From JBAZDC01 sp041654595 (GTDB lineage Bacteria > Pseudomonadota > Gammaproteobacteria > Burkholderiales > Burkholderiaceae_B): a stretch of 58,242 nucleotides of DNA. The stretch lies in the NCBI GenBank assembly GCA_964551305.1, contig CAZKBT010000012.1:1-58242 (forward strand), written 5' to 3'. The translations under genes were made by a program, and so were the position numbers. Of this stretch, positions 8,486-17,151 are shown one piece after another. The notes under the pieces were generated by a model, which did no database searches, was not told the DNA's origin, and saw only the letters and a program-made list of their open reading frames with translations. Within the stretch, counting starts at the first letter, position 1; each line of letters starts with the position of its first letter.

Positions 8486-9544
8486 GTGCCAAACCAGAAT
8501 ACGACAACCACCCCGGGCTCCGTGGCCGACTACCGTCGGATACTCAGGCGCCGCTGGCTATTGACCGCCTTGCTGGCGCTGATCATCCTCCTGTCCATCA
8601 TCGCGGATTTCATGCTCGGACCGTCGGGCCTACCCTTGCGCGACATACTGCGAACCTTGTTCGACCCGCAATCGGCCGATCCCACCACCCAGGTCATCGT
8701 ATGGGAAATCCGCCTGCCCTATGCCTTGATGGCCATGGCGGTGGGCGTCGCTCTGGGCTTGGCGGGCGCGGAAATGCAGACGATCTTGAACAATCCGCTG
8801 GCCAGTCCGTTCACGCTGGGCATTTCATCGGCCGCCGCGTTCGGCGCCTCGCTGGCCATCGTGCTCAATCTGTCCATACCGGGCCTGCCTTATTCCTGGA
8901 TGATCGCCGGCAATGCATTCGCGTTCGCCTTGCTCAGCGCCCTGCTGCTCGACGCCGTCGCGCGCTGGGGCGGGATGAATGCCTCGGGCGTCGTCCTGTT
9001 CGGCATCGCACTGGTGTTTTCCTTCAACGCACTGGTATCGCTGGTGCAGTTCGTCGCCAGCGCCGAAGCGCTGCAAGGCCTGATCTTCTGGACCATGGGC
9101 AGCCTGTCGCGCGCCACCTGGACCAAGCTGGGCGTGCTGCTGCTGGTGTTCGCCCTCATACTGCCGCTATCGCTGAAAGACGCGTGGCGCCTGACTGCGC
9201 TGCGCCTGGGGGAAGATCGGGCCGCCAGCTTCGGGATCAACGTGCAGCGCCTGCGTCTTACCTCGCTGATCCGCATCAGCCTGCTCTCCGCCCTTGCCGT
9301 TTCGTTCGTCGGCACCATCGGCTTCATCGGCCTGGTCGCCCCCCACATCGCGCGCCGCCTGTTCGGCGAGGATCACCGTTTCTACCTGCCGGGCAGCGCC
9401 CTGGTGGGCGGCGTCATCCTGTCGCTGGCCTCGATCGCCTCGAAGAACATCATCACCGGCGTGATCATTCCCGTAGGCATCGTCACCTCGCTGGTCGGCA
9501 TTCCGTTTTTCCTGAGCGTCGTCCTGCGCCGCCAGATGAAGTAG
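8486..9544 (+). CDS. FecCD-family ferric-siderophore ABC permease
   Basis: A 352-residue inner-membrane permease, the transmembrane part of an iron-siderophore importer. Starts at GTG 8486. About nine to ten hydrophobic segments run the length of the protein. The family motifs are clear: LGLAGAEMQTILNNPLASPFTLGISSAAAFGA (BtuC/FecCD signature), GEDRAASFGINV and FIGLVAPHIARRLFGEDHRFYLPGSALVGG, the loop that contacts the ATPase. Only one permease is present, so it should act as a homodimer. It is followed 9 bp later by the ATPase gene. Confidence 0.93.
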   Translation: MPNQNTTTTPGSVADYRRILRRRWLLTALLALIILLSIIADFMLGPSGLPLRDILRTLFDPQSADPTTQVIVWEIRLPYALMAMAVGVALGLAGAEMQTILNNPLASPFTLGISSAAAFGASLAIVLNLSIPGLPYSWMIAGNAFAFALLSALLLDAVARWGGMNASGVVLFGIALVFSFNALVSLVQFVASAEALQGLIFWTMGSLSRATWTKLGVLLLVFALILPLSLKDAWRLTALRLGEDRAASFGINVQRLRLTSLIRISLLSALAVSFVGTIGFIGLVAPHIARRLFGEDHRFYLPGSALVGGVILSLASIASKNIITGVIIPVGIVTSLVGIPFFLSVVLRRQMK

Positions 9545-9553
9545 GCCGCCATC

Positions 9554-10339
9554 ATGCTGAAAGTGAACCATCTTCGTCTGGATTACGGCAAGCGCAACAT
9601 CGTGCCGGATCTGAGCATCCAGGGGTTGACGCGCGGCACCCTGACATCGCTGCTGGGCCCCAACGGCAGCGGTAAATCCACCTTGCTCAAGGCCTTGGCC
9701 GGCCTGCTGCGCACAACGTCCGGCCGGATAACCCTTGATGACCAGGACCTGACGCGCGCCAGTTTCGAGCAACGCGCCAAACACGTGGTCTACCTGCCGC
9801 AATCGCTGCCCGAATCGGTCCACCTGCGGGTGTTCGAGTCCGTGCTGGTCGCGGCCAATGCGTCCATGTACGGCGCGCAAACAGACGGCACGGAACTGGA
9901 AACGATCTATGCGCTGCTGCGCCGCCTCGGAATAGAGCATCTGGCCATGCATTTCCTGGACCAGCTATCGGGCGGGCAAAAGCAGCTGGTCGGATTGGCG
10001 CAGGCGCTGATCCGCAAGCCCCGGCTTCTGTTGCTGGACGAGCCGTTGTCGGCTCTGGACTTGAACTATCAGTTTCACGTCATGGATCTGCTGCGCCAGG
10101 AAACCCACGAGCACGGCCTGATCACCGTCATCGTCCTGCACGATCTGAACATCGCCTTGCGCCACAGCGACTACGCGTTGATGATACGCGCGGGCCGGCT
10201 GCTGGCCGAAGGCGCGCCCGGCGAAGTGATTACCGCCCAGACCCTGGCGGACTGCTATGGCGTGAACGGACGCATCGAATCGTGCTCGCGCGGCATCGCC
10301 CAGGTCCTGATCGACGGCCTGCGCGACCCCATACGCTGA
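9554..10339 (+). CDS. Ferric-siderophore ABC transporter ATP-binding protein
   Basis: The 261-residue ATPase of the importer, FecE/FepC family. Walker A GPNGSGKS is at residues 35-42, the Q-loop region is VYLPQSL, the signature is LSGGQKQL, Walker B is LLLLDEPLSALD, and the switch His lies in VIVLHDLNIALRH. It lies between the permease and the binding-protein gene in the same direction with gaps of 9 and 13 bp, so the three form one operon. Confidence 0.94.
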   Translation: MLKVNHLRLDYGKRNIVPDLSIQGLTRGTLTSLLGPNGSGKSTLLKALAGLLRTTSGRITLDDQDLTRASFEQRAKHVVYLPQSLPESVHLRVFESVLVAANASMYGAQTDGTELETIYALLRRLGIEHLAMHFLDQLSGGQKQLVGLAQALIRKPRLLLLDEPLSALDLNYQFHVMDLLRQETHEHGLITVIVLHDLNIALRHSDYALMIRAGRLLAEGAPGEVITAQTLADCYGVNGRIESCSRGIAQVLIDGLRDPIR

Positions 10340-10352
10340 AAGGAAACCGCCC

Positions 10353-11558
10353 ATGTCCCGCTTACTATGTCTCGTCCGACGCATGCTGTTTGCGGCCGGC
10401 CTCAGCCTGTTGTGCGGCGCAGCCCATGCGCAAACCGCGCCGGCCCGGCCCGACAAGGCCGCCGCCCGAGCCGAGGCCGGCCCCATCGTCGTTCAGGATG
10501 CGCTGGGTCGCAGCGTGACCCTGCCGCGTGCCGCCCAACGCGTCGTGCTCGCTCAGGCGCGCCATTTGCCCGTGCTGGCCTTGCTGCACCCCGATCCCGT
10601 CAGCATTCTGGTCGGCTGGTCGGATGAATTCAAGACATCGTTCTCCAGCGACTATCAGGAGTACCTGAAGGTCTTTCCCGCCATAGCCGACGTGGCCGTC
10701 GTCGGGCGGCACACAGCCGACACGTTTTCCCTGGAGAAAAGCCTGGCGCTGCGTCCGGACCTGATCGTGCTGACCGCCTCGTTCGCGGGCATCCTGCCCG
10801 GCCAGGACCCCGATACGTCGCCGCTCATCCGCAGCTTCCAGGCCGCCGACGTCCCCGTCGTCGTGGTCGACTTTTTCATCGACCCCCTGAAAAACACGGT
10901 TCCCAGCCTGAAGGCATTGGGCCAGGCCATAGGCCGCCAGGAACAGACCGAGTCCTTGATCCGGTTTTATCAGGAACGCATGCAGCGGGTCGCCGAGCGC
11001 ATCGCGACGCTGGATGAAAAAAGCAAGCCGCCGGTCTTCGTCCACGCCCACGCGGGAACGACCGACTGCTGCAATTCGCCCGGCACCGGCACCTTCAACA
11101 ACATGATCAGCTACGCGGGCGGGCACAACATCGGCGCCGACGCCATACGCAACGCCACGGGCCGCCTCAGCCTGGAATACATCACCAGCCGCAATCCGAA
11201 AGTTTACGTCGCCACCGGCACGGGAGCGAAAGAACGCCTGGGAACAGGGCTGACAATAGGCTCGGGCGCATCCTTGGCCGATGCCCGGGCCAGCCTGCGC
11301 CGCGTCCTCGCCGCCAACCGGCTCACGGGCCTGGCGGCGATCAGGACCGGCAATGCGCACGGGATCTGGCACGCATTCAATGATTCGCCGCTGCACGTGA
11401 TTTTCATCGAAGCATTGGCGAGCTGGCTGCATCCGGAACTCTTCAAGGACGTCTCGCCGCAAGCCAGCCTGGACGAGGTCAATGAACGCTTCCTGACCGT
11501 TCCCATGAAAGGCGTGTACATGGTGGATCTGCCGCCGGCGGAGAACGGCAAGCCGTGA
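10353..11558 (+). CDS. Periplasmic ferric-siderophore-binding protein (FepB/TroA-like)
   Basis: A 401-residue class III binding protein that delivers the ferric siderophore to the permease. The signal peptide runs to about residue 26 (CGAAHA). The mature part starts IVVQDALGRSVTLPRAAQRVVLAQ, the usual FecB/FepB opening, and has the inter-lobe helix region around residues 170-200. It carries a Cys pair (TDCCNSPGTGTFNNMISYAGG). It is longer than typical FepB (about 320), mostly by C-terminal additions. Its TGA overlaps the ATG of the second esterase. Confidence 0.88.
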   Translation: MSRLLCLVRRMLFAAGLSLLCGAAHAQTAPARPDKAAARAEAGPIVVQDALGRSVTLPRAAQRVVLAQARHLPVLALLHPDPVSILVGWSDEFKTSFSSDYQEYLKVFPAIADVAVVGRHTADTFSLEKSLALRPDLIVLTASFAGILPGQDPDTSPLIRSFQAADVPVVVVDFFIDPLKNTVPSLKALGQAIGRQEQTESLIRFYQERMQRVAERIATLDEKSKPPVFVHAHAGTTDCCNSPGTGTFNNMISYAGGHNIGADAIRNATGRLSLEYITSRNPKVYVATGTGAKERLGTGLTIGSGASLADARASLRRVLAANRLTGLAAIRTGNAHGIWHAFNDSPLHVIFIEALASWLHPELFKDVSPQASLDEVNERFLTVPMKGVYMVDLPPAENGKP

Positions 11559-12421
11559 TGACGGGCCGCCGCGTCGACGCCCTTGCCGCGCCGCCGACCT
11601 GGCCGAACTATGCCGAAACGCGCTGCGCCAGCCGTGACGGAAAGCGCACCTATCTCGTACGCGCTTCCCTTCCATCCGGTCCGGCGCCTGCCGCCGGCTT
11701 TCCTGTGCTTTGCATGCTGGATGGGGATTGGACCCGGCCGGCGCTGGTTGCCGCCCTGTCGAGCGCGCCGTCCGCCATCATCGTCGGCATCGGCTACGAC
11801 AGCGACGAAGAAGGCCGAAAGGCGGCCCGCGCTTATGATTACACGCCCCAGGTCGTTGCGGGCCGAAGCGAATTCGATCCGCGCGTGCCCGCCTGGCGAT
11901 CGGGCGGGGCCGCTCCATTCCTGGACATGCTGGAAGCCCGGCTGCTGCCCGATGCCTTGGCGCACTGCCCGGCCGATCGATCCCGCATGACGTTGTTCGG
12001 CCACTCGTACGGTGGGTTGTGCGTGCTGTACAGCCTGCTGGAGCGCGCCCCGGTTTTCAAACGCTATGCCGCCGCCAGCCCGTCATTATGGTGGCGGGAC
12101 GGCCATTTTCTCCGGACCACGCTGGAAGCCTCGACCCGGCCCGACGCGCCGGAGACCGCCGCGAGCCGAGGCCGGGAATTGCTGGTCATGGCGGGCGAGC
12201 GGGAGCGCTGGCATCCGCGGTCCGTGGGACCGGACGGCTCGCCGCAGTCGCGCTTGGGCGGCGTACCGACCTTGCCGTCGATGCGACAACTGGTCCATGC
12301 CGTCGAAGCATGCGGCATGGCGAAAGCCGAACTGTCCGTTTTCCCCGAAATGGGCCATGGCGACATGCTGCTTGCATCGGCCCTGCGCGCGCTGCATTTC
12401 TGCACACGGAACGACGCATAG
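11558..12421 (+). CDS. Second alpha/beta hydrolase, IroE/Fes-like siderophore esterase
   Basis: A 287-residue esterase of the same family as the one at 7447. Ser150 lies in LFGHSYGGLCVLY, VGIGYDSDEEGRKAARAYDYTPQ resembles the other esterase, and the C-terminal His lies in MGHGDML. No signal peptide is visible. ATG 11558 overlaps the stop of the binding-protein gene (TGATG), so translation is probably coupled; a GTG at 11555 is the alternative. Its place as the last gene of the importer operon supports a role in opening the imported ferric siderophore. Confidence 0.87.
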   Translation: MTGRRVDALAAPPTWPNYAETRCASRDGKRTYLVRASLPSGPAPAAGFPVLCMLDGDWTRPALVAALSSAPSAIIVGIGYDSDEEGRKAARAYDYTPQVVAGRSEFDPRVPAWRSGGAAPFLDMLEARLLPDALAHCPADRSRMTLFGHSYGGLCVLYSLLERAPVFKRYAAASPSLWWRDGHFLRTTLEASTRPDAPETAASRGRELLVMAGERERWHPRSVGPDGSPQSRLGGVPTLPSMRQLVHAVEACGMAKAELSVFPEMGHGDMLLASALRALHFCTRNDA

Positions 12422-12459
12422 TCCGTAAAGCGGCGGTGGCAAAACTCCCGCAACTAATC

Positions 12460-12478
12460 TAAAATGAGAACCATTCCC
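12460..12478. promoter_or_regulatory. Candidate Fur box upstream of the Liv-type operon
   Basis: The stretch taaaatgagaaccattccc matches the 19-bp Fur consensus at 13 of 19 positions, including the ATGA and CATT cores in the right register. It lies 26 bp before the start of the HAAT binding-protein gene, in the 82-bp gap after the esterase. It implies iron control of a transporter type that is not normally iron-regulated. Confidence 0.6.
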
Positions 12479-12503
12479 ACTAGTAGCTTCCCCTATTGCC
12501 ATC

Positions 12504-13718
12504 ATGTCCATCCTCGAGTCCGTACCACCCAGCTCTCCCTTTCGACGTAAATTGATGCTGGCGGGCGGCGCCGCCTCATTGGCCTTGGGCATGCCAATGC
12601 CGGCGCGGGCCCGGGACACGCCCATCAAGATCGCCTTGATTACCTCGCTTTCCGGCCCCTTCGCCTCGTTGGGCGAAAGCATGCGCGCGGGACTCTCGCT
12701 GTACATGGAGGAAATCGGCCACCAGATGGGCGGCAGGCCGGTCAAGCTGCTGGTCGAAGACGACCAAGGCAAGCCTGACGAAGCCGTGCGCAAGGTCCGG
12801 AAACTGCTTTCCCAGGACAAGGCGGACGTGCTGTGCGGCGTCATCAGCGCCGCCGCCGCGCTGGCAATCCGCGACATCGTGGCCGATGCGCAGGCATTGA
12901 CCTTCATTTCCAATGCGTCGGCCAATGCCTTGGCCCGCGAAGCCGCGAGCCCCTATATATTCCGGCCCACCAAAACCAGCTGGATGCTGGGCCACACCAG
13001 CGCATTATGGGCGTACGAGCACCTCGCCAAGCAGGGCGGCATGACCCTGGCATCGGATTATGCGGCGGGTCGCGAGTACATCGGCGACTTCAAGACGACC
13101 TACACGGAACGAGGCGGCCAGCTGGATCGGCAAGTCTGGACGCCGTTGGGCACCAGCGACTTCGCGCCCATCATCATGAACATCGCCGCGGCCAACCCCG
13201 CGTTCGTCTATGCTTTCCTGCCCGGTTCCGACGCGGTCCGGTTCCTGCAGCAGATGCGGGACTATCAACTGCACGGCAAGGTCCGCATCATGGGGCCGGG
13301 CGCCCTGCTCGACCAGGAAGACGTGCTACCCGCCGCCGGTGACGCCGGCCTGGGCGGACTCAATACCTTTCACCAATCTCCCGATGCGCCCAGCTCGGCG
13401 GCATTCGCGCAGGCGTACAAAAAATCCAGGAACCGCCTGCCGGGCGAAGCCAGCACGTCCGGCTATGCGACCGGACAAGTCATCAAGGCCGGCCTGGATG
13501 CCGTGAACGGCGACGTGTCCCGCAAAGCGGACATCAAGACCCGCCTTCTGGACGGCGCCGTGGAAACGGCCTTCGGCCCGATGCAATTCGACCCGCGCAA
13601 CAACCAGGCAGTCCTGGACATCTACGTCAACGAAGTGCGCGCAAACGACGACGGCGTGCCCTTGAATACCGTCATACATACGTATAAAGGCATACGCGAC
13701 CCCGGTCCGTCCGCCTGA
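12504..13718 (+). CDS. HAAT-family ABC transporter substrate-binding protein (LivK-like)
   Basis: A 404-residue type I periplasmic binding protein (Leu/Ile/Val-binding fold). The signal region (FRRKLMLAGGAASLALGMPMPARA) has a twin Arg, then PIKIALITSLSGPFASLGESMRAGLSLYMEEIG opens lobe 1, and VKLLVEDDQGKPDEAVRKVRKLLSQDKADVLCG continues as in the family. Such proteins bind branched-chain amino acids, amides, urea or small aromatic acids. It heads a five-gene transporter operon whose last transporter gene is 2 bp from the siderophore PPTase gene, and a Fur-like site precedes it. The ligand cannot be read from sequence; DHB, DHB-serine or serine are possible by context. Confidence 0.9.
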   Translation: MSILESVPPSSPFRRKLMLAGGAASLALGMPMPARARDTPIKIALITSLSGPFASLGESMRAGLSLYMEEIGHQMGGRPVKLLVEDDQGKPDEAVRKVRKLLSQDKADVLCGVISAAAALAIRDIVADAQALTFISNASANALAREAASPYIFRPTKTSWMLGHTSALWAYEHLAKQGGMTLASDYAAGREYIGDFKTTYTERGGQLDRQVWTPLGTSDFAPIIMNIAAANPAFVYAFLPGSDAVRFLQQMRDYQLHGKVRIMGPGALLDQEDVLPAAGDAGLGGLNTFHQSPDAPSSAAFAQAYKKSRNRLPGEASTSGYATGQVIKAGLDAVNGDVSRKADIKTRLLDGAVETAFGPMQFDPRNNQAVLDIYVNEVRANDDGVPLNTVIHTYKGIRDPGPSA

Positions 13719-13798
13719 CCGCCAACGCGCGGGTCGCGCGCACGGATTGCGCCGTGCGCGGATAGACTACGCGCATCACCATACAGATAGCCTCGTCC

Positions 13799-14668
13799 GT
13801 GTCTTACTACCTGGTTCAAAGCCTCAATGCGCTGTCGTTTTCGGTACTGCTGCTGCTTACCGGATTGGGGCTCGCCCTGGTACTGAACCTGATGAATTTC
13901 ATCAACCTGGCGCATGGATCGTTTTTCCTGCTGGGCGGCTATGTCGCCATCCAGTGGCTGGCGAGCGGCGCGCCATGGTGGCTGGCCTTTCCGGCCGCCT
14001 TCCTGCTGACCGCCGTCATCGGGCTGGTCCTGGATCGGCTGGCCTTCGCCCGTTTCTATGCGCGCCCCCATTTGATGCAGGTCCTGCTGACCTACGGCCT
14101 GTCCGTCGTATTCGCGGACCTGATGCGCTGGGGTTTCAGCGCGGACACCTTGTCACCCGCGTTGCCCGCGATTCTGCGAGGCGGCGTCTGGATCGCGGGC
14201 CTGCCTTTCCCCTCGTATCGACTGTTCCTGATCGGCATCGGCCTGCTCCTGGCCCTGACATTGTGGTATGCGCTGGACAAGACGCTGTGGGGCGCGGCCT
14301 TGCGCGCCTGCGTCATCGATCGCGACATCGTCGAAACCCTGGGATTGAACGCCAGGAAAATTTTCTCCGCCGGCATGGCGCTGGCCGCCGGCCTGGCCGG
14401 GCTGGGCGGCGCATTGGGGGCGGGTATGCTGTCCGCTTATCCGGGGTTGGACGAAGAAGTGCTCATCCTCGCGCTGCTGGTGGTGGTCACGGGCGGCCTG
14501 GACAATTTCAAAGGCACCGTCGCCTGCGCGGTATTGCTGGGATTCGTCACGACCTTCAGCCGCGTATGGTGGCCTGAATTCGCCAACTTCATTACCTTGG
14601 CCATCATGGCCGGCGTATTGGTCGCTTATCCCGACGGACTCGTCACCAGAGGAGGGCGCAAAGCATGA
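13799..14668 (+). CDS. HAAT-family ABC permease (LivH-like)
   Basis: A 289-residue inner-membrane permease starting at GTG 13799. The sequence LVLNLMNFINLAHGSFFLLGGYVA is the LivH signature, and GAALRACVIDRDIVETLGLNARKIF is the ATPase-coupling loop. About eight hydrophobic segments. First permease subunit of the system; it overlaps livM by 4 bp. An 80-bp gap with nothing obvious separates it from the binding-protein gene. Confidence 0.92.
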   Translation: MSYYLVQSLNALSFSVLLLLTGLGLALVLNLMNFINLAHGSFFLLGGYVAIQWLASGAPWWLAFPAAFLLTAVIGLVLDRLAFARFYARPHLMQVLLTYGLSVVFADLMRWGFSADTLSPALPAILRGGVWIAGLPFPSYRLFLIGIGLLLALTLWYALDKTLWGAALRACVIDRDIVETLGLNARKIFSAGMALAAGLAGLGGALGAGMLSAYPGLDEEVLILALLVVVTGGLDNFKGTVACAVLLGFVTTFSRVWWPEFANFITLAIMAGVLVAYPDGLVTRGGRKA

Positions 14669-15630
14669 CGTCTCTTTCCCGCTCCCCTGGAAAACACGCT
14701 CCCCGCGCCGCCGCGTCGCGCGCCCTGCCGTTGGCCGCGCTCGTCGTGCTGGCGCTGCCGGGCCTGCTGGGCGATGAATTCCTGCTGCGCTTTGCCGCCG
14801 AGGTGCTGCTCATCGGCACGGCCGTCATGAGCCTGAATCTGCTGATAGGGTCGGGCGGCCTGGTGTCGCTGGGGCACGCCGCCGTATTCGGCGTCTCCGC
14901 CTATACGGCGGCGATCGTCGCTTCCCAGGTCGACGGCAACGCCGTCGCCATCGTGCTGGCCGGCACGATGGCGGGCGTCGCGATGGCCGGCCTAATGGCC
15001 TTGGTCAGCCTGCGCAGCAGCGGCTTGCACTTTCTGGTCATGACGCTGGTCATCGGCCAAATGGCTTGGGAGCTGGCGTTTCGCTGGCGCGAGCTGACGG
15101 GCGGCGCGGACGGCCTGCGCGGCTTTCCCAAACTTGCGCTGGGCGATTGGTATCTGGACGACGCCCTTGGCCTGTACGCGCTGGCGGCATTGACCGCGCT
15201 CGCATGCTGGTCGCTCCTGCGGCAAACCGCCGCCGCGCCGCTGGGACAAGCGCTGTCGGGCATGCGCGACCAACCCTTGCGCATGACGGCGCTGGGGTAC
15301 GACTTGAAAAGACTGCGCATATTGGCGTTCATCCTCACCGGCATCACGACCGGCGCTGCGGGCGCGCTCTATCCTTTCGTCAACCAGTACGTCGGCCCCA
15401 ATGTCGTGCATTGGAGCATGTCGGCCGCGTTCGTCATCATGGCGGTGCTGGGCAGCATACGGTCGCTGGTCGGCGGATATATCGGCGCGGCGCTCTATCT
15501 GACGATACAGACGTATCTGAGCTCCTACACCGACCGTTGGCAGTTGATCATCGGTATCCTTTTCGTCACGACCGTCGTGTTCATGCCTCACGGCATCGTC
15601 CAGAAAATCCGGGGCGGGAAAACGCCATGA
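14665..15630 (+). CDS. HAAT-family ABC permease (LivM-like)
   Basis: A 321-residue second permease subunit. LNLLIGSGGLVSLGHAAVFGVSAYTAA is the LivM signature; MRDQPLRMTALGYDLKRLRILAFILTG is the coupling loop. It starts at ATG 14665 inside the livH stop (ATGA overlap) and ends with the same kind of overlap with livG, so the subunits are translationally coupled. Confidence 0.92.
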   Translation: MTSLSRSPGKHAPRAAASRALPLAALVVLALPGLLGDEFLLRFAAEVLLIGTAVMSLNLLIGSGGLVSLGHAAVFGVSAYTAAIVASQVDGNAVAIVLAGTMAGVAMAGLMALVSLRSSGLHFLVMTLVIGQMAWELAFRWRELTGGADGLRGFPKLALGDWYLDDALGLYALAALTALACWSLLRQTAAAPLGQALSGMRDQPLRMTALGYDLKRLRILAFILTGITTGAAGALYPFVNQYVGPNVVHWSMSAAFVIMAVLGSIRSLVGGYIGAALYLTIQTYLSSYTDRWQLIIGILFVTTVVFMPHGIVQKIRGGKTP

Positions 15631-16421
15631 ACGACGTCGGGACCGATGCAAGCGCCATGCCGCAAGAGGCGGCGCCCATCCTCACCCTGAACGGGGTCGG
15701 CAAATCCTTCGGCGCCGTCACGGTGCTCCAGGATATCGATCTGGACGTCAGGCGCGGCGAAACGCTTGGCCTGATCGGCCCCAACGGCGCGGGCAAGACC
15801 ACGCTGTTCAATCTGATCGGCGGCCTCCACGCGCCCGATACCGGCCGGATCCGCTTTCGCGGCGGTGACCTGGCTCCCAGGAGTCCGGCGGCCCGCGCGC
15901 GCATGGGACTGGTCAGGACCTTTCAGAAAAGCCTGGTCTTTCCCGAGCTGTCCGTCCAGGACAACATCGCCATAGCGGTGCGCGCCAGCCAGGGCACGGG
16001 CTATAGCCTGCGCCGGTCCGCCCACGTGCTTGCGCGAAGCCACGCCCTGTCGCTCATCGATACCTCGCCCCTGAAAGGACGGCACGCCGAGTCGGTCAGC
16101 GGACTATCCTACGGCGAGCAGCGCATCGTCGACATCTTGATCGCCCTGGCTCAAAAACCCCTGCTCTTGCTGCTGGACGAGCCCACGGCCGGCCTGGCCG
16201 ACACCGAAGCCAGGACCCTGCTTGCCCTGGTGCGACGCCAGCACGCGCGGATTTCGATCGTGCTGATTTCCCACGACATCGACATCGTTTTTCAGACGTG
16301 CGACCGCGTCGCCGTCCTGGATCTGGGCAAGCTGCTGGTGGTCGACGCGCCTCGCAACGTCGTCGAGCACCCGGCCGCGCGCGCGGCCTATCTGGGCCAA
16401 TTATCGGGAATCGCATCATGA
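15627..16421 (+). CDS. HAAT-family ABC ATPase (LivG-like)
   Basis: A 264-residue ATPase. Walker A GPNGAGKTT is near residues 51-59, LVRTFQKS is the Q-loop, LSYGEQR the signature, LLLLDEPTAGL the Walker B. The long insert with FRGGDLAPRSPAARARMGLVRTFQ is typical of LivG. ATG 15627 overlaps the livM stop; the reading frame is open far upstream inside livM but that part is not LivG-like. Confidence 0.93.
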   Translation: MNDVGTDASAMPQEAAPILTLNGVGKSFGAVTVLQDIDLDVRRGETLGLIGPNGAGKTTLFNLIGGLHAPDTGRIRFRGGDLAPRSPAARARMGLVRTFQKSLVFPELSVQDNIAIAVRASQGTGYSLRRSAHVLARSHALSLIDTSPLKGRHAESVSGLSYGEQRIVDILIALAQKPLLLLLDEPTAGLADTEARTLLALVRRQHARISIVLISHDIDIVFQTCDRVAVLDLGKLLVVDAPRNVVEHPAARAAYLGQLSGIAS

Positions 16422-17149
16422 GCATGCGGCCGGCGCCGACCTCCCCCCTGATCAGCGTGCGCGACGCCCGCATCCGCTACGGCGAACTGACCGTGCTGTC
16501 GGGCATCGATCTGGACGTCAGACCCGGCGAAGCGCTGGCGATCCTGGGACGTAACGGCGCCGGCAAGACATCGCTGCTGCATGCCTTGTTCCACATGGGC
16601 CCCAAGCTGGACGGCCGATACGCCGTTCGCGGCCAGGATGCCGCCGCGTGGCCCGTGCACCGGATCGCGCGCGCCGGCTTGGCGCTGGTTCCGCAGGGGC
16701 GCGGCGTATTCCATACCCTGAGCGTGCACGAAAGCCTGGCCCTGGCCGCCTTGACGCCGCGCAAGCACGTCCGCTGGACCCTGGAAAGCATCTATGAATT
16801 GTTCCCCCAACTTCACAAGTACCGCCGCGTGTCGGCGGGCGCGCTCAGCGGCGGCGAACGGCAGATGCTGGCTCTGGGCCGCGCCCTGCTTACGCAGCCC
16901 GACGTGATCCTGCTGGACGAGCCCAGCGAAGGCCTGGCGCCCATGATCATCGAGAACGTGCTGCTGACGCATTTGCGCGCCCTGGCCGAGCAGGGCCTGG
17001 CCCTGGTCCTGGCCGAGCAGAACATGTCGCTGGCCCTGCGCCTGGCTACGCGCGCGCTGATTCTGGGCAACGGCGCCATCGTCCACGAAGCACCAACGCG
17101 GGACCTGCTTGCCGACCCGCGTCCCTTGCACGACCATCTGGGCCTGTAA
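16418..17149 (+). CDS. HAAT-family ABC ATPase (LivF-like)
   Basis: A 243-residue ATPase, second of the LivG/LivF pair. Walker A GRNGAGKTS, the LivF-type ALVPQGRGVFHTLSVHESL, signature LSGGERQML, Walker B VILLDEPSEGLAP and LVLAEQNMSLAL are all present. Starts at ATG 16418 overlapping the livG stop. The stop is 2 bp before the PPTase gene, tying the transporter to siderophore synthesis in one transcript. Confidence 0.93.
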   Translation: MSMRPAPTSPLISVRDARIRYGELTVLSGIDLDVRPGEALAILGRNGAGKTSLLHALFHMGPKLDGRYAVRGQDAAAWPVHRIARAGLALVPQGRGVFHTLSVHESLALAALTPRKHVRWTLESIYELFPQLHKYRRVSAGALSGGERQMLALGRALLTQPDVILLDEPSEGLAPMIIENVLLTHLRALAEQGLALVLAEQNMSLALRLATRALILGNGAIVHEAPTRDLLADPRPLHDHLGL

Positions 17150-17151
17150 AC

